A stretch of DNA of 24,063 bases from Sulfurimonas sp. (GTDB taxonomy: Bacteria > Campylobacterota > Campylobacteria > Campylobacterales > Sulfurimonadaceae), in assembly GCA_015487435.1 (NCBI GenBank), contig WFPU01000210.1, forward strand, positions 1-24,063. Reading direction: 5' to 3'. The notes below the pieces were generated by a model. It was not told the origin of the DNA. It was given only the letters and a program-made list of their open reading frames with translations, and did no database searches. Within the stretch, counting starts at the first letter, position 1. The number at the start of each line of letters is the position of its first letter. The position numbers were made by a program, and so were the translations under genes. Positions 15,222 through 21,058 of the stretch are shown here, in pieces.

Positions 15222-16199
15222 TTATTGATTAAAACCAATAAAATTATATACACCAAGTTTTTTAATTTTATTTTTTTGATATACAGCTGATTGATTTTTA
15301 GCATCTATATAAGATACCCTAGATTTACCTATGAAAGTGTGTTGCCTAAAAGCAACTTCTTTTTTATCTTGATTATAAGTTCTATATTTAACTAGTGTTT
15401 TAGATTTATTAAAAGTATAATCTTGTGAATTAATTGTTTTAGATGTGATAAAAATGTTTAAAGAGTTGTCACCTATTGGTTGTGAGCTAATAGTTAATCC
15501 ACTAGCAATAATTGCATCTTTTACAGCTGAGACATAGATTTTTGAGTTAACATCACTTAAAATATAAAAACTAATGCTCTGTTTTAATTTTAAAAATTCA
15601 CTTCTTATTTCATCCAAATAGAGAACTTCCTCATTAAAATCATAAGTATTAAATGACAGTATTTTTGCTTCAAGAAGTGATGCTAAACTATAATAATCAG
15701 GCATCTCATCTAAAAGAAAGGTATATTTTTTTATAGCAATATTATCTTTATAACTTTCATATCTTGCTTTAGAAATTTCAAATTTTTTAGTGGATAATTT
15801 ACTTGCATAATCAAAAACTAAATTTCTAGATAATTTAATTAAAACTAGATGCTCTTTTTTAAAGATATCTGTTTTGTCAATTTTTAGCCCTCTCATAGTA
15901 ATAGTGTTTGCAAATTTTTCATTCTCTAACAGTATTAGTTTTATATCTTGATTTTGTGCTATTTTTAACTTAGTGGTTTTATCCAAAAAAGCTTTATCTA
16001 GGTTATAGTTAAGGGTTGTTCTTAAGTTTGAAATCGCGTTATTTTTAGCATTTATATGGTTTATTCCTGAACCAGTTGCATAAAAATATTGTAAATCTTG
16101 TGGTGGAGATGTGTACCAAGTTGGTAGTTTTTCTGGCGAAGGAGCTGAACATCCTATAAAAAGAGTAATAATTATTGCGGTTAAAATATGCTTATACAT
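15222..16199 (-). CDS. LPP20-like lipoprotein, 325 aa
   Basis: The ATG at 16199 gives MYKHILTAIIITLFIGC, a signal peptide with lipobox FIGC (C17), and is preceded by AAGGAAGAGC; a longer frame to 16262 would add a charged 21-residue extension that spoils the signal peptide, so I reject it. The start of the mature part (LPTWYTSPPQDLQYFYATGS, then an Ala/Asn helix and a block ending DIFKKEHLVLIKLSRNLVFD) has the LPP20-family pattern: P-x-W, Y-x-x-G-S-G, helix, hydrophobic strand. The C-terminal half is Lys/Tyr-rich and unrecognised. It is much larger than typical LPP20 proteins and sits upstream of a smaller one, from which it is separated by repeat copy 3. Role unknown. Confidence 0.65.
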   Translation of the reverse strand: MYKHILTAIIITLFIGCSAPSPEKLPTWYTSPPQDLQYFYATGSGINHINAKNNAISNLRTTLNYNLDKAFLDKTTKLKIAQNQDIKLILLENEKFANTITMRGLKIDKTDIFKKEHLVLIKLSRNLVFDYASKLSTKKFEISKARYESYKDNIAIKKYTFLLDEMPDYYSLASLLEAKILSFNTYDFNEEVLYLDEIRSEFLKLKQSISFYILSDVNSKIYVSAVKDAIIASGLTISSQPIGDNSLNIFITSKTINSQDYTFNKSKTLVKYRTYNQDKKEVAFRQHTFIGKSRVSYIDAKNQSAVYQKNKIKKLGVYNFIGFNQ

Positions 16200-16270
16200 G
16201 CTCTTCCTTCTCTTCCTTGAATTCTTATAATAAAATTTTATCTTAAAAGCTTTAAATAACACTTGATTGG

Positions 16271-16276
16271 TATAAT
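16271..16276 (+). promoter_or_regulatory. -10 box directly upstream of gpt (leaderless candidate)
   Basis: TTGGTATAATTTTATCTATG: TATAAT ends 7 nt before the ATG at 16284, so transcription would begin at or within a base or two of the start codon. No SD is present. Confidence 0.6.
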
Positions 16277-16283
16277 TTTATCT

Positions 16284-16718
16284 ATGAAATATTATAGTTA
16301 TGAAAATTTTAGACAAGATACGAATGAGTTGATTAATAAAGTAAAAGAGTATAATCCGAACGCAATAGTAGCTATTGCTCGTGGTGGACTCACAATTGTA
16401 CATGTTATGGCTGAGGGTTTAGATGTTCGAGATGTACAGAGTTTGCGTACAGAACTTTATGATAAAACACAAAAGAGAGATAGTATTAAAATCTTTAACA
16501 ATTGTGAATTTAAAGATGTAAAACGAGTGTTAGTTGTTGATGATATAGCTGATAGTGGCGATACCTTTAAAGCTGTTATGGAATCTTTAGAGAGTAGAAA
16601 TAAAGGTATTAAATTTAAAAGTGCAGCTCTTTTTTATAAAAAAACTTCCATTTATGAGCCTGATTTTTGGATAAACGAGGCTGAAGAATGGATAGAGTTT
16701 TTTTGGGAAGTAGTGTAA
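16284..16718 (+). CDS. gpt: Purine phosphoribosyltransferase, H. pylori Gpt-like
   Basis: Type I phosphoribosyltransferase that would salvage xanthine/guanine (or hypoxanthine) with PRPP; cytosolic. The ATG at 16284 gives a 144-aa protein MKYYSYENF...; an upstream TTG at 16263 lies over the promoter and is rejected. The PRPP-binding motif is VLVVDDIADSGDT at 82-94, with the ARGGL loop at 32-36. The C-terminal EEWIEFFWEV closely resembles, from memory, the end of H. pylori HP0735 (Gpt). Base specificity is not certain. It is divergent from the 325-aa lipoprotein gene. Its last codons and stop lie in a 28-bp sequence that is repeated exactly 74 bp downstream. Confidence 0.82.
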   Translation: MKYYSYENFRQDTNELINKVKEYNPNAIVAIARGGLTIVHVMAEGLDVRDVQSLRTELYDKTQKRDSIKIFNNCEFKDVKRVLVVDDIADSGDTFKAVMESLESRNKGIKFKSAALFYKKTSIYEPDFWINEAEEWIEFFWEVV

Positions 16719-16809
16719 ATCTCTTAGACGAGCAAATATTATGAAATAATATTTAGCCGGAGAAGAAAAAGATTTACTCAAAAGTAGTGTAAATCTCTTA
16801 GACGAGCAA
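16708..16809 (+). repeat. 28-bp direct repeat pair around a hairpin, at the gpt 3' end
   Basis: AAGTAGTGTAAATCTCTTAG ACGAGCAA occurs at 16708-16735 and again at 16782-16809, identical over 28 bp. The first copy contains the gpt stop TAA (16716-16718). The spacer holds a perfect hairpin AAATATTAT, loop GAA, ATAATATTT (16734-16754), nested in a weaker inverted repeat GTAAATCT (16715-16722)/AGATTTAC (16770-16777). The second copy leads straight into palindromic repeat copy 4 and takes the place of its usual terminal sequence. Confidence 0.85.
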
Positions 16810-16947
16810 GATTCTAAATCAAGTTTAGAATGACGAAAGTTCCGTCACTCTAGGCTTGTACCACAAGGGCATTACTTCGGTCACCTAGAGTCTAGTTTAG
16901 AATAACGAAAGTTCCGTTACTTTAGACTTGTATCACAAGGGTATTAC
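16782..16947. repeat. Dispersed palindromic repeat, copy 4, with two 30-bp modules
   Basis: Hairpin ATTCTAAATCAAGTTTAGAAT then GACGAAAGTTCCGTCAC, followed by the module CTTGTACCACAAGGGCATTA... (16855-16884), then a decayed second round (TAGTTTAGAATAACGAAAG, TTCCGTTACTTTAGA) and a truncated module (16927-16947). The final module contains the stop codon of the DjlA-like gene on the other strand. Confidence 0.85.
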
Positions 16948-17696
16948 TTTTTATACTCTTTTATCATCTCATATGCTTGATTTATCTCTTGAGTTTTTGC
17001 AGTTGCTTCTTGCATATATTCCTCACTTTTTCCTTGAGACTTGATGATATCAGGATGATATTGGCGAATTAATTTCTTATATGCTTTTTTAATTACACCC
17101 ATATCATCATCTTTATTTACACCTAAAAGTTTATAGGCATCGTCTATATTTGCTTGAGGTTTGATGTTTTGCATCATCTTTTCAAATTTCTCAAATATCG
17201 CATGGTAGGTATTAGGATCAAATTGGAATGCTTGAGCTATTGTTTGAAGTAGTTCATCTTCATTTTCACTTACACTTCCATCAACAAAAGCCAACTGGAT
17301 TAAAAATCCCATAAATTGTTGTTGTTTTGCTTTGTCTCTTTTAATGGCAGTACCTAAACTGTTAGCAATCTCTTGAATGTTATTTGTAGAGTTCTTTTCT
17401 TCATCAAAAATTTGTTTTAAAATGTCTTTAGTTTTTTCTGGTTCTGGAAATACAGCAGAAATATCATCAAATAATAAACCAATTAATTGTGCCTCAAGTT
17501 TATCAACTTTACCATCAGCTTTTGCAATTTTTGCGACAAGGGCAACAAAAAGCCCTAAATCACTTCTACTAAGACTCTCGTGTGATACAGAAAAATTTTT
17601 AAATGCTTGTTTTGAGTAGTTTGTATAGCGTGCATAGCTTTTAAAAACGAGGTAGAGTATATATCCAACTACTGCTAATACTATTAAATTTCCCAT
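16944..17696 (-). CDS. djlA: DjlA-like membrane-anchored J-domain protein (TerB + DnaJ)
   Basis: 250 aa: an N-terminal membrane helix (NLIVLAVVGYILYLVF), a TerB-like helical domain at about 45-180 (paired acidic turns AKADGKVDKLE and AFVDGSVSENED), and a C-terminal J domain at about 184-250 with the HPD motif at 214-216 (RQYHPDI). J domains stimulate the ATPase of DnaK; DjlA-type proteins do so at the inner membrane. This is the standard DjlA architecture and length. AAAGGT lies 8 nt before the ATG. The stop TAA lies inside repeat copy 4, so the last codons (EYKK) were partly supplied by the element or the element inserted right there. It is divergent from the EamA gene (77 bp). Confidence 0.85.
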   Translation of the reverse strand: MGNLIVLAVVGYILYLVFKSYARYTNYSKQAFKNFSVSHESLSRSDLGLFVALVAKIAKADGKVDKLEAQLIGLLFDDISAVFPEPEKTKDILKQIFDEEKNSTNNIQEIANSLGTAIKRDKAKQQQFMGFLIQLAFVDGSVSENEDELLQTIAQAFQFDPNTYHAIFEKFEKMMQNIKPQANIDDAYKLLGVNKDDDMGVIKKAYKKLIRQYHPDIIKSQGKSEEYMQEATAKTQEINQAYEMIKEYKK

Positions 17697-17760
17697 GGTT
17701 TACCTTTGGTAATAATTAATCAGAGAGTTCAATTATATATTATGGAAGTAAATAGATTGG

Positions 17761-17766
17761 TATAAT
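17761..17766 (+). promoter_or_regulatory. -10 box directly upstream of the EamA gene (leaderless candidate)
   Basis: GATTGGTATAATTGCAATT then ATG: TATAAT ends 7 nt before the ATG at 17774, the same layout as gpt, again with no SD. Confidence 0.6.
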
Positions 17767-17773
17767 TGCAATT

Positions 17774-18658
17774 ATGAATAGAATTAAAAATATAAACAGT
17801 GGTGTTAAGTATATGCTTATAGCTTCAATACTTTTTGCCTTTATGGGTGCTTTTGCGAAACTTGCTTCAGAGCATATGTCTTCGCTTGAAGTTGTTTTTT
17901 TTAGAAATGTTTTTGGGGTTTTAACTATAGGTTACGCTGTGTATAAAACACCAATGATTCAGCGTGGAGGGAGACCATTTTTACTATTTTTTCGTGGATT
18001 TATGGGTTTTACTGCATTGCTTGCATATTTTTATAACATAGCAAATATCTCTTTGGGTGATGCAGTGACATTTTCTAAAACTGCTCCTATTTTTACGGCT
18101 ATATTTGCTTGGCTTTTTTTAAAAGAAAAACTATCATTAAAAGCTTGGATGGCAGTTTTTATAGGTTTTGGTGGAATTCTTCTAATCACACAACCAAATT
18201 TAGGTTTTACAAAATATGATTTACTTGGGGTATTTAGTGGAATTGGAGCAGCCCTAGCTTATACCTCAGTTCGTGAATTGAAAAAATATTATGATACTCG
18301 TGTTATCGTTTTATCTTTTACAATTACTGGAACTATTGGACCTATCATTTTATTTGTATTATCAGAGTACATCCATATCTCAAGTTTAGATTTTATGATG
18401 GGTAAGTTTGTTGTGCCAAGTGGCATAGTTTGGGTATATGTTGTAGCACTTGGATTATTAGGGACACTTTCACAAATATATATGACAAAAGCTTATGGAG
18501 AAACAAAAGCAGGGATAGTTGGAGCAGTCTCATATACTAACATTGTTTTTGCAATTTTGCTTGGTGTTTTATTAGGGGATGCCCTTCCCACTTTTCTTAC
18601 TTTATGTGGAATTGGACTTATAGTAATAGCTGGGATTATGGTGGCAAAGCAGAAATAA
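17774..18658 (+). CDS. DMT-superfamily transporter with two EamA domains
   Basis: 294-aa inner-membrane protein with about ten predicted helices in two tandem EamA repeats (about 12-140 and 155-292). The first repeat shows the typical ASILFAFMGAFAKLA and FRGFMGFTALLAYFYNIANI segments and ends at WMAVFIGFGGILLITQP. The second shows GALAYTSVRELKKYYDTRV and closes with LPTFLTLCGIGLIVIAGIM. The family exports small metabolites or nucleotide precursors; the substrate is not inferable. A homologous gene next to kdsA (Cj0385c) is, as I recall, present in C. jejuni, so the position is ancestral. There is no SD, and a -10 box abuts the ATG. Confidence 0.85.
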   Translation: MNRIKNINSGVKYMLIASILFAFMGAFAKLASEHMSSLEVVFFRNVFGVLTIGYAVYKTPMIQRGGRPFLLFFRGFMGFTALLAYFYNIANISLGDAVTFSKTAPIFTAIFAWLFLKEKLSLKAWMAVFIGFGGILLITQPNLGFTKYDLLGVFSGIGAALAYTSVRELKKYYDTRVIVLSFTITGTIGPIILFVLSEYIHISSLDFMMGKFVVPSGIVWVYVVALGLLGTLSQIYMTKAYGETKAGIVGAVSYTNIVFAILLGVLLGDALPTFLTLCGIGLIVIAGIMVAKQK

Positions 18659-18685
18659 GTTTAAATGCGATATGACTATTTTTAA

Positions 18686-18852
18686 TTAGATTCCAAATCA
18701 AGTTTGGAATGACGGAGGGCATCAAGTTTGGAATGACGGAGGGCATCAAGTTTGGAATGACAGTGGCATCAAGTTTGGAATGACAGCTTTACCACCTATT
18801 CATCATCCTGAACTTGTACCATAATGGTATTACTTCGGTCATTCAGGATCTA
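18686..18852. repeat. Dispersed palindromic repeat, copy 5, with a 24-bp tandem array and the 30-bp module
   Basis: Opens TTAGATTCCAAATCAAGTTT, then repeats a 24-bp unit (ATCAAGTTTGGAATGACGGA plus GGGC) at 18697-18720 and 18721-18744, a 23-bp variant at 18745-18767 and a partial unit at 18768-18786. The right side has ATCCTGAACTTGTACC and the module ending TTACTTCGGTCATTCAGGAT (18813-18842). It fills half of the 331-bp gap between the EamA gene and kdsA. Confidence 0.88.
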
Positions 18853-18881
18853 AAAAAATACTTAATTTAATACCAATATGC

Positions 18882-18887
18882 TATAAT
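18882..18887 (+). promoter_or_regulatory. Candidate -10 box of the kdsA operon
   Basis: ATATGCTATAATCAC; transcription would start near 18895, leaving a leader of about 95 nt. Confidence 0.5.
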
Positions 18888-18904
18888 CACTTTTTATTTA
18901 AAGA

Positions 18905-18976
18905 GCAGTGAAAATTATTTTCTTTTCTGGCTACATTTTACTTTGTAAAAAGTGCTCATCAAAGAAATTTTCACTC
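18905..18976 (+). other. Structured kdsA leader (inverted repeats up to the SD)
   Basis: An outer 9-bp stem GTGAAAATT (18908-18916)/AATTTTCAC (18966-18974) encloses an inner 6-bp hairpin TTTTAC, loop TTT, GTAAAA (18936-18950). The outer stem ends about 4 nt before the AGAGG SD of kdsA. It matches no riboswitch or RNA class I know. Confidence 0.5.
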
Positions 18977-18989
18977 ATAGAGGTAATAT

Positions 18990-19784
18990 ATGACGCTATT
19001 AACTGGACCTTGTGTTATTGAGAGTGAAGAAAATATTTTTAAAATTGCTTCATCTTTAGAAAAATATCATAAAGATGAATCCATAGATTTTTATTTTAAA
19101 GCTAGTTTTGACAAGGCTAATCGTACATCTTTGGAATCTTTTCGTGGACTTGGGATTGATGAGGGTTTACGAATTTTACAAAAAGTTAAAGATGAATTTG
19201 GTTATAAAATAGTTACAGATGTACATGAATCAACTCAAGTAGCACAAGTTGCGGAGGTTGTAGATATGTTACAAATTCCAGCTTTTTTATGTCGTCAAAC
19301 TGATCTGCTTGTAGCATGTGCAAAGACCGATAAAATTATAAATATCAAAAAAGGGCAGTTTTTAAGTGGCTCTGCAATGCTTTATCCAGTTTTAAAAGTT
19401 CTTCAAACTCGTGGTTGTAATGAGGCTACTTATGAGAACTCTAAAAAGCATGGTGTCTTTTTATGTGAGAGAGGCAACTCTTTTGGATATGGCAACATGG
19501 TTGTAGATATGAGAAACTTAGTAACTATGAGAGAGTTTGCACCAGTTATATTTGATGCAACTCACTCAGTTCAGATGCCAACCGCACAAGATGGCAAAAC
19601 TGGTGGAGATAGCTCAATGGTTCCATATTTGGCAAAGGGTGCTGCTGCTGTTGGTGTTGATGGGTTTTTTATGGAGACACATTTTGACCCAACTATTTCA
19701 AAAAGTGATGGACCAAATATGATTAAATTAGAGATGCTAGAAACTTTAATAGAAACAATTAAAAAAATACAAGATATAGATTAG
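18990..19784 (+). CDS. kdsA: 3-deoxy-8-phosphooctulonate synthase (Kdo-8-P synthase)
   Basis: Condenses phosphoenolpyruvate with arabinose 5-phosphate to Kdo-8-phosphate for the LPS inner core; cytosolic. At 264 aa it is near the Aquifex/Helicobacter type. The opening LLTGPCVIESEEN carries C8, which with H192 (DATHSVQMP), E229 (FMETHFD) and D240 forms the metal site of the metal-dependent class; E. coli-type enzymes have Asn in place of Cys. Substrate motifs FKASFDKANRTS and IPAFLCRQTDLL are intact. AGAGG sits 7 nt before the ATG. The stop TAG (19782-19784) is the first three bases of palindromic repeat copy 6. ribH and nusB follow in the same direction. Confidence 0.96.
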   Translation: MTLLTGPCVIESEENIFKIASSLEKYHKDESIDFYFKASFDKANRTSLESFRGLGIDEGLRILQKVKDEFGYKIVTDVHESTQVAQVAEVVDMLQIPAFLCRQTDLLVACAKTDKIINIKKGQFLSGSAMLYPVLKVLQTRGCNEATYENSKKHGVFLCERGNSFGYGNMVVDMRNLVTMREFAPVIFDATHSVQMPTAQDGKTGGDSSMVPYLAKGAAAVGVDGFFMETHFDPTISKSDGPNMIKLEMLETLIETIKKIQDID

Positions 19785-19853
19785 ATTCCAAATCAAGTTT
19801 GGAATGACGAAACTTATTATATTGTCGTCATTGTGAACTTGATTTGGAATCTA
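19782..19853. repeat. Dispersed palindromic repeat, copy 6 (minimal, 72 bp), supplies the kdsA stop
   Basis: TAGATTCCAAATCAAGTTTG... and ...GAACTTGATTTGGAATCTA form the two arms around GACGA...TCGTC. It has no module and no long terminal extension. The first TAG is the kdsA stop codon. The ribH SD (AAAGGA) follows 18 nt later. Confidence 0.88.
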
Positions 19854-19882
19854 AATAAAAAATTAATGTTAAAGGAAAAATA

Positions 19883-20347
19883 ATGAAGTTAATAGAAGGT
19901 AATTTAAAAGTAATAAATGGTAAAAAAATCGCAATCGTTAGTACTAGATGGAATCATTTTATAGTTGATAGGTTAGTTGAGGGTGCAAAAGATGCGTTTG
20001 ACCGTCATGGTGGAGAAGAGGATGATATTGAACATGTATTAATTCCAGGTGCTTTTGAGCTTCCAATGATTGTTGATAAACTACTTGCAAGTGGTAAATA
20101 TGATGCTATTTGTGCACTAGGTGCAGTTATCCGTGGAGCTACCCCTCACTTTGATTATGTATCTGCTGAAGCGACTAAGGGTATAGCTACTATGAGTTTA
20201 AAGTATCAAAAACCTGTTTCTTTTGGACTTTTAACAACTGATACAATCGAGCAAGCAATAGAAAGAGCTGGTACAAAAGCTGGAAATAAAGGTTTTGAAG
20301 CGATGACTACGGTTATTGAGATGTTAGATTTATACGAATCCATTTAA
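19883..20347 (+). CDS. ribH: 6,7-dimethyl-8-ribityllumazine synthase
   Basis: Joins the ribitylamino-pyrimidine with dihydroxybutanone phosphate to make lumazine, the penultimate riboflavin step; normally a 60-mer or pentamer in the cytosol. At 154 aa it is full length. Family landmarks: the opening IAIVSTRWNHFIVDRLVEGA, PGAFELPMIVDKL, the phosphate-binding GAVIRGATPHFDYVSAEATK (with the catalytic His), SFGLLTTDT and EQAIERAGTKAGNKG. AAAGGA lies 8 nt before the ATG. It sits between kdsA and nusB as I recall in C. jejuni (Cj0382c-Cj0384c). It uses the product line begun by RibA, encoded earlier in the window. Confidence 0.97.
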   Translation: MKLIEGNLKVINGKKIAIVSTRWNHFIVDRLVEGAKDAFDRHGGEEDDIEHVLIPGAFELPMIVDKLLASGKYDAICALGAVIRGATPHFDYVSAEATKGIATMSLKYQKPVSFGLLTTDTIEQAIERAGTKAGNKGFEAMTTVIEMLDLYESI

Positions 20348-20350
20348 TAA

Positions 20351-20424
20351 GTCCGTAAAAGGAACAAAGTCCCTTTTACTTCGCTGGCGCCGCTGAGACG
20401 ACTAAAGCTAGCTTCTTACGAAGC
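20351..20424 (+). other. GC-richer hairpin pair between ribH and nusB
   Basis: Hairpin GTAAAAGG/CCTTTTAC (20355-20362 and 20372-20379), then a locally GC-rich patch CTTCGCTGGCGCCGCTGAGA, then hairpin GCTTC, loop TTAC, GAAGC (20411-20424). It occupies most of the 104-bp gap before the nusB SD (AAGGA). It is unlike the AT-rich surroundings and unlike the palindromic repeat family. Confidence 0.55.
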
Positions 20425-20451
20425 AGAATATAAATCTAAGGAAAATAAATT

Positions 20452-20859
20452 ATGGCAACTAGACATCACGCGAGAATGGCAGTAGTTTCACTGCTTTATG
20501 CTTATGATTTAGGTAATGGGAATATTGCTGAACATACAAGTGAGATACTTGAAGAGAAAAAAATTCGTAATAAACAAAAAGATTTTGCATTAAGTCTTTA
20601 TGAGGGTGTTCTTGAAAATATTGAGGCGTGTGATGCTGCAATTATTGCACATTTAAAAGATTGGGATTTTAAGCGTCTTGGTAGTATTGAGCGTGCTACC
20701 TTAAGACTTGCTAGTTATGAAATTCTTTTTGGTGATCTTGATTCTGCTGTAGTTATTAATGAAGCAGTTGAGATTACAAAAGCATTTGGAAGTGAACAGT
20801 CTCCTAAATTTATAAATGGTGTATTAGATGCTATTTCAAAAGACACTTCTAATTTGTAA
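20452..20859 (+). CDS. nusB: Transcription antitermination factor NusB
   Basis: Binds boxA RNA with NusE (S10) to support rRNA transcription antitermination. The 135-aa all-helical protein starts with the usual HHARMAVVSLLYAYDLGN and ends with AVVINEAVEITKAFGSEQSP then KFINGVLDAI, the most conserved NusB segment. AAGGA is 10 nt upstream of the ATG. It is the last gene of the kdsA-ribH-nusB set and is followed by the complete palindromic repeat copy 7 within 10 nt, which may end the transcript. Confidence 0.96.
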   Translation: MATRHHARMAVVSLLYAYDLGNGNIAEHTSEILEEKKIRNKQKDFALSLYEGVLENIEACDAAIIAHLKDWDFKRLGSIERATLRLASYEILFGDLDSAVVINEAVEITKAFGSEQSPKFINGVLDAISKDTSNL

Positions 20860-20866
20860 AAAAAAC

Positions 20867-20979
20867 TTGAACTCTCTGAGCAACTATCTATTAGATTCCA
20901 AGTCAAGCTTGGAATGACGATAGTTACGTCATTCTGGACTTGATCCAGAATCTAATAGCTAATTGCTCAGAGAGCCCAA
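20867..20979. repeat. Dispersed palindromic repeat, copy 7: complete 113-bp element
   Basis: The two halves (20867-20919 and 20927-20979, 53 nt each, 7-nt centre ATAGTTA) are inverted copies matching at 41 of 53 positions. The ends are TTGAACTCTCTGAGCAA and TTGCTCAGAGAGCCCAA. Eight of the twelve differences fall inside the arm hairpins ATTCCAAGTCAAGCTTGGAAT and ATTCTGGACTTGATCCAGAA(T) and are compensated within each hairpin. Predicted fold: an outer stem, two arm hairpins and a central GACG/CGTC hairpin. Confidence 0.92.
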
Positions 20980-21044
20980 TTATTTAAATATTTCTTTAGT
21001 ATAAATTTATAAAGAAAAAAACAATAAATCTAAGAAATGAAGGG

Positions 21045-21050
21045 TAAAAT
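21045..21050 (+). promoter_or_regulatory. -10-like box directly upstream of mqnC (leaderless candidate)
   Basis: GGGTAAAATAATTATAT then ATG: TAAAAT ends 8 nt before the ATG at 21059. AAGGG at 21040 is 14 nt away, too far for a normal SD. Confidence 0.45.
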
Positions 21051-21058
21051 AATTATAT

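Noticed and set aside
16200..16262. 21-residue extension of the 325-aa lipoprotein
   Set aside because: It would put a highly charged segment before the lipoprotein signal peptide; the ATG at 16199 has AAGGA upstream.
18697..18786. Possible CRISPR-like array
   Set aside because: Units are directly adjacent with no unique spacers, and they are copies of the dispersed palindromic repeat arm; no cas genes are near.
20867..20979. tRNA-like cloverleaf in the palindromic element
   Set aside because: The fold is formed by two mirror arms with no anticodon, T-loop or acceptor signature, and the sequence is repeated in many intergenic gaps.
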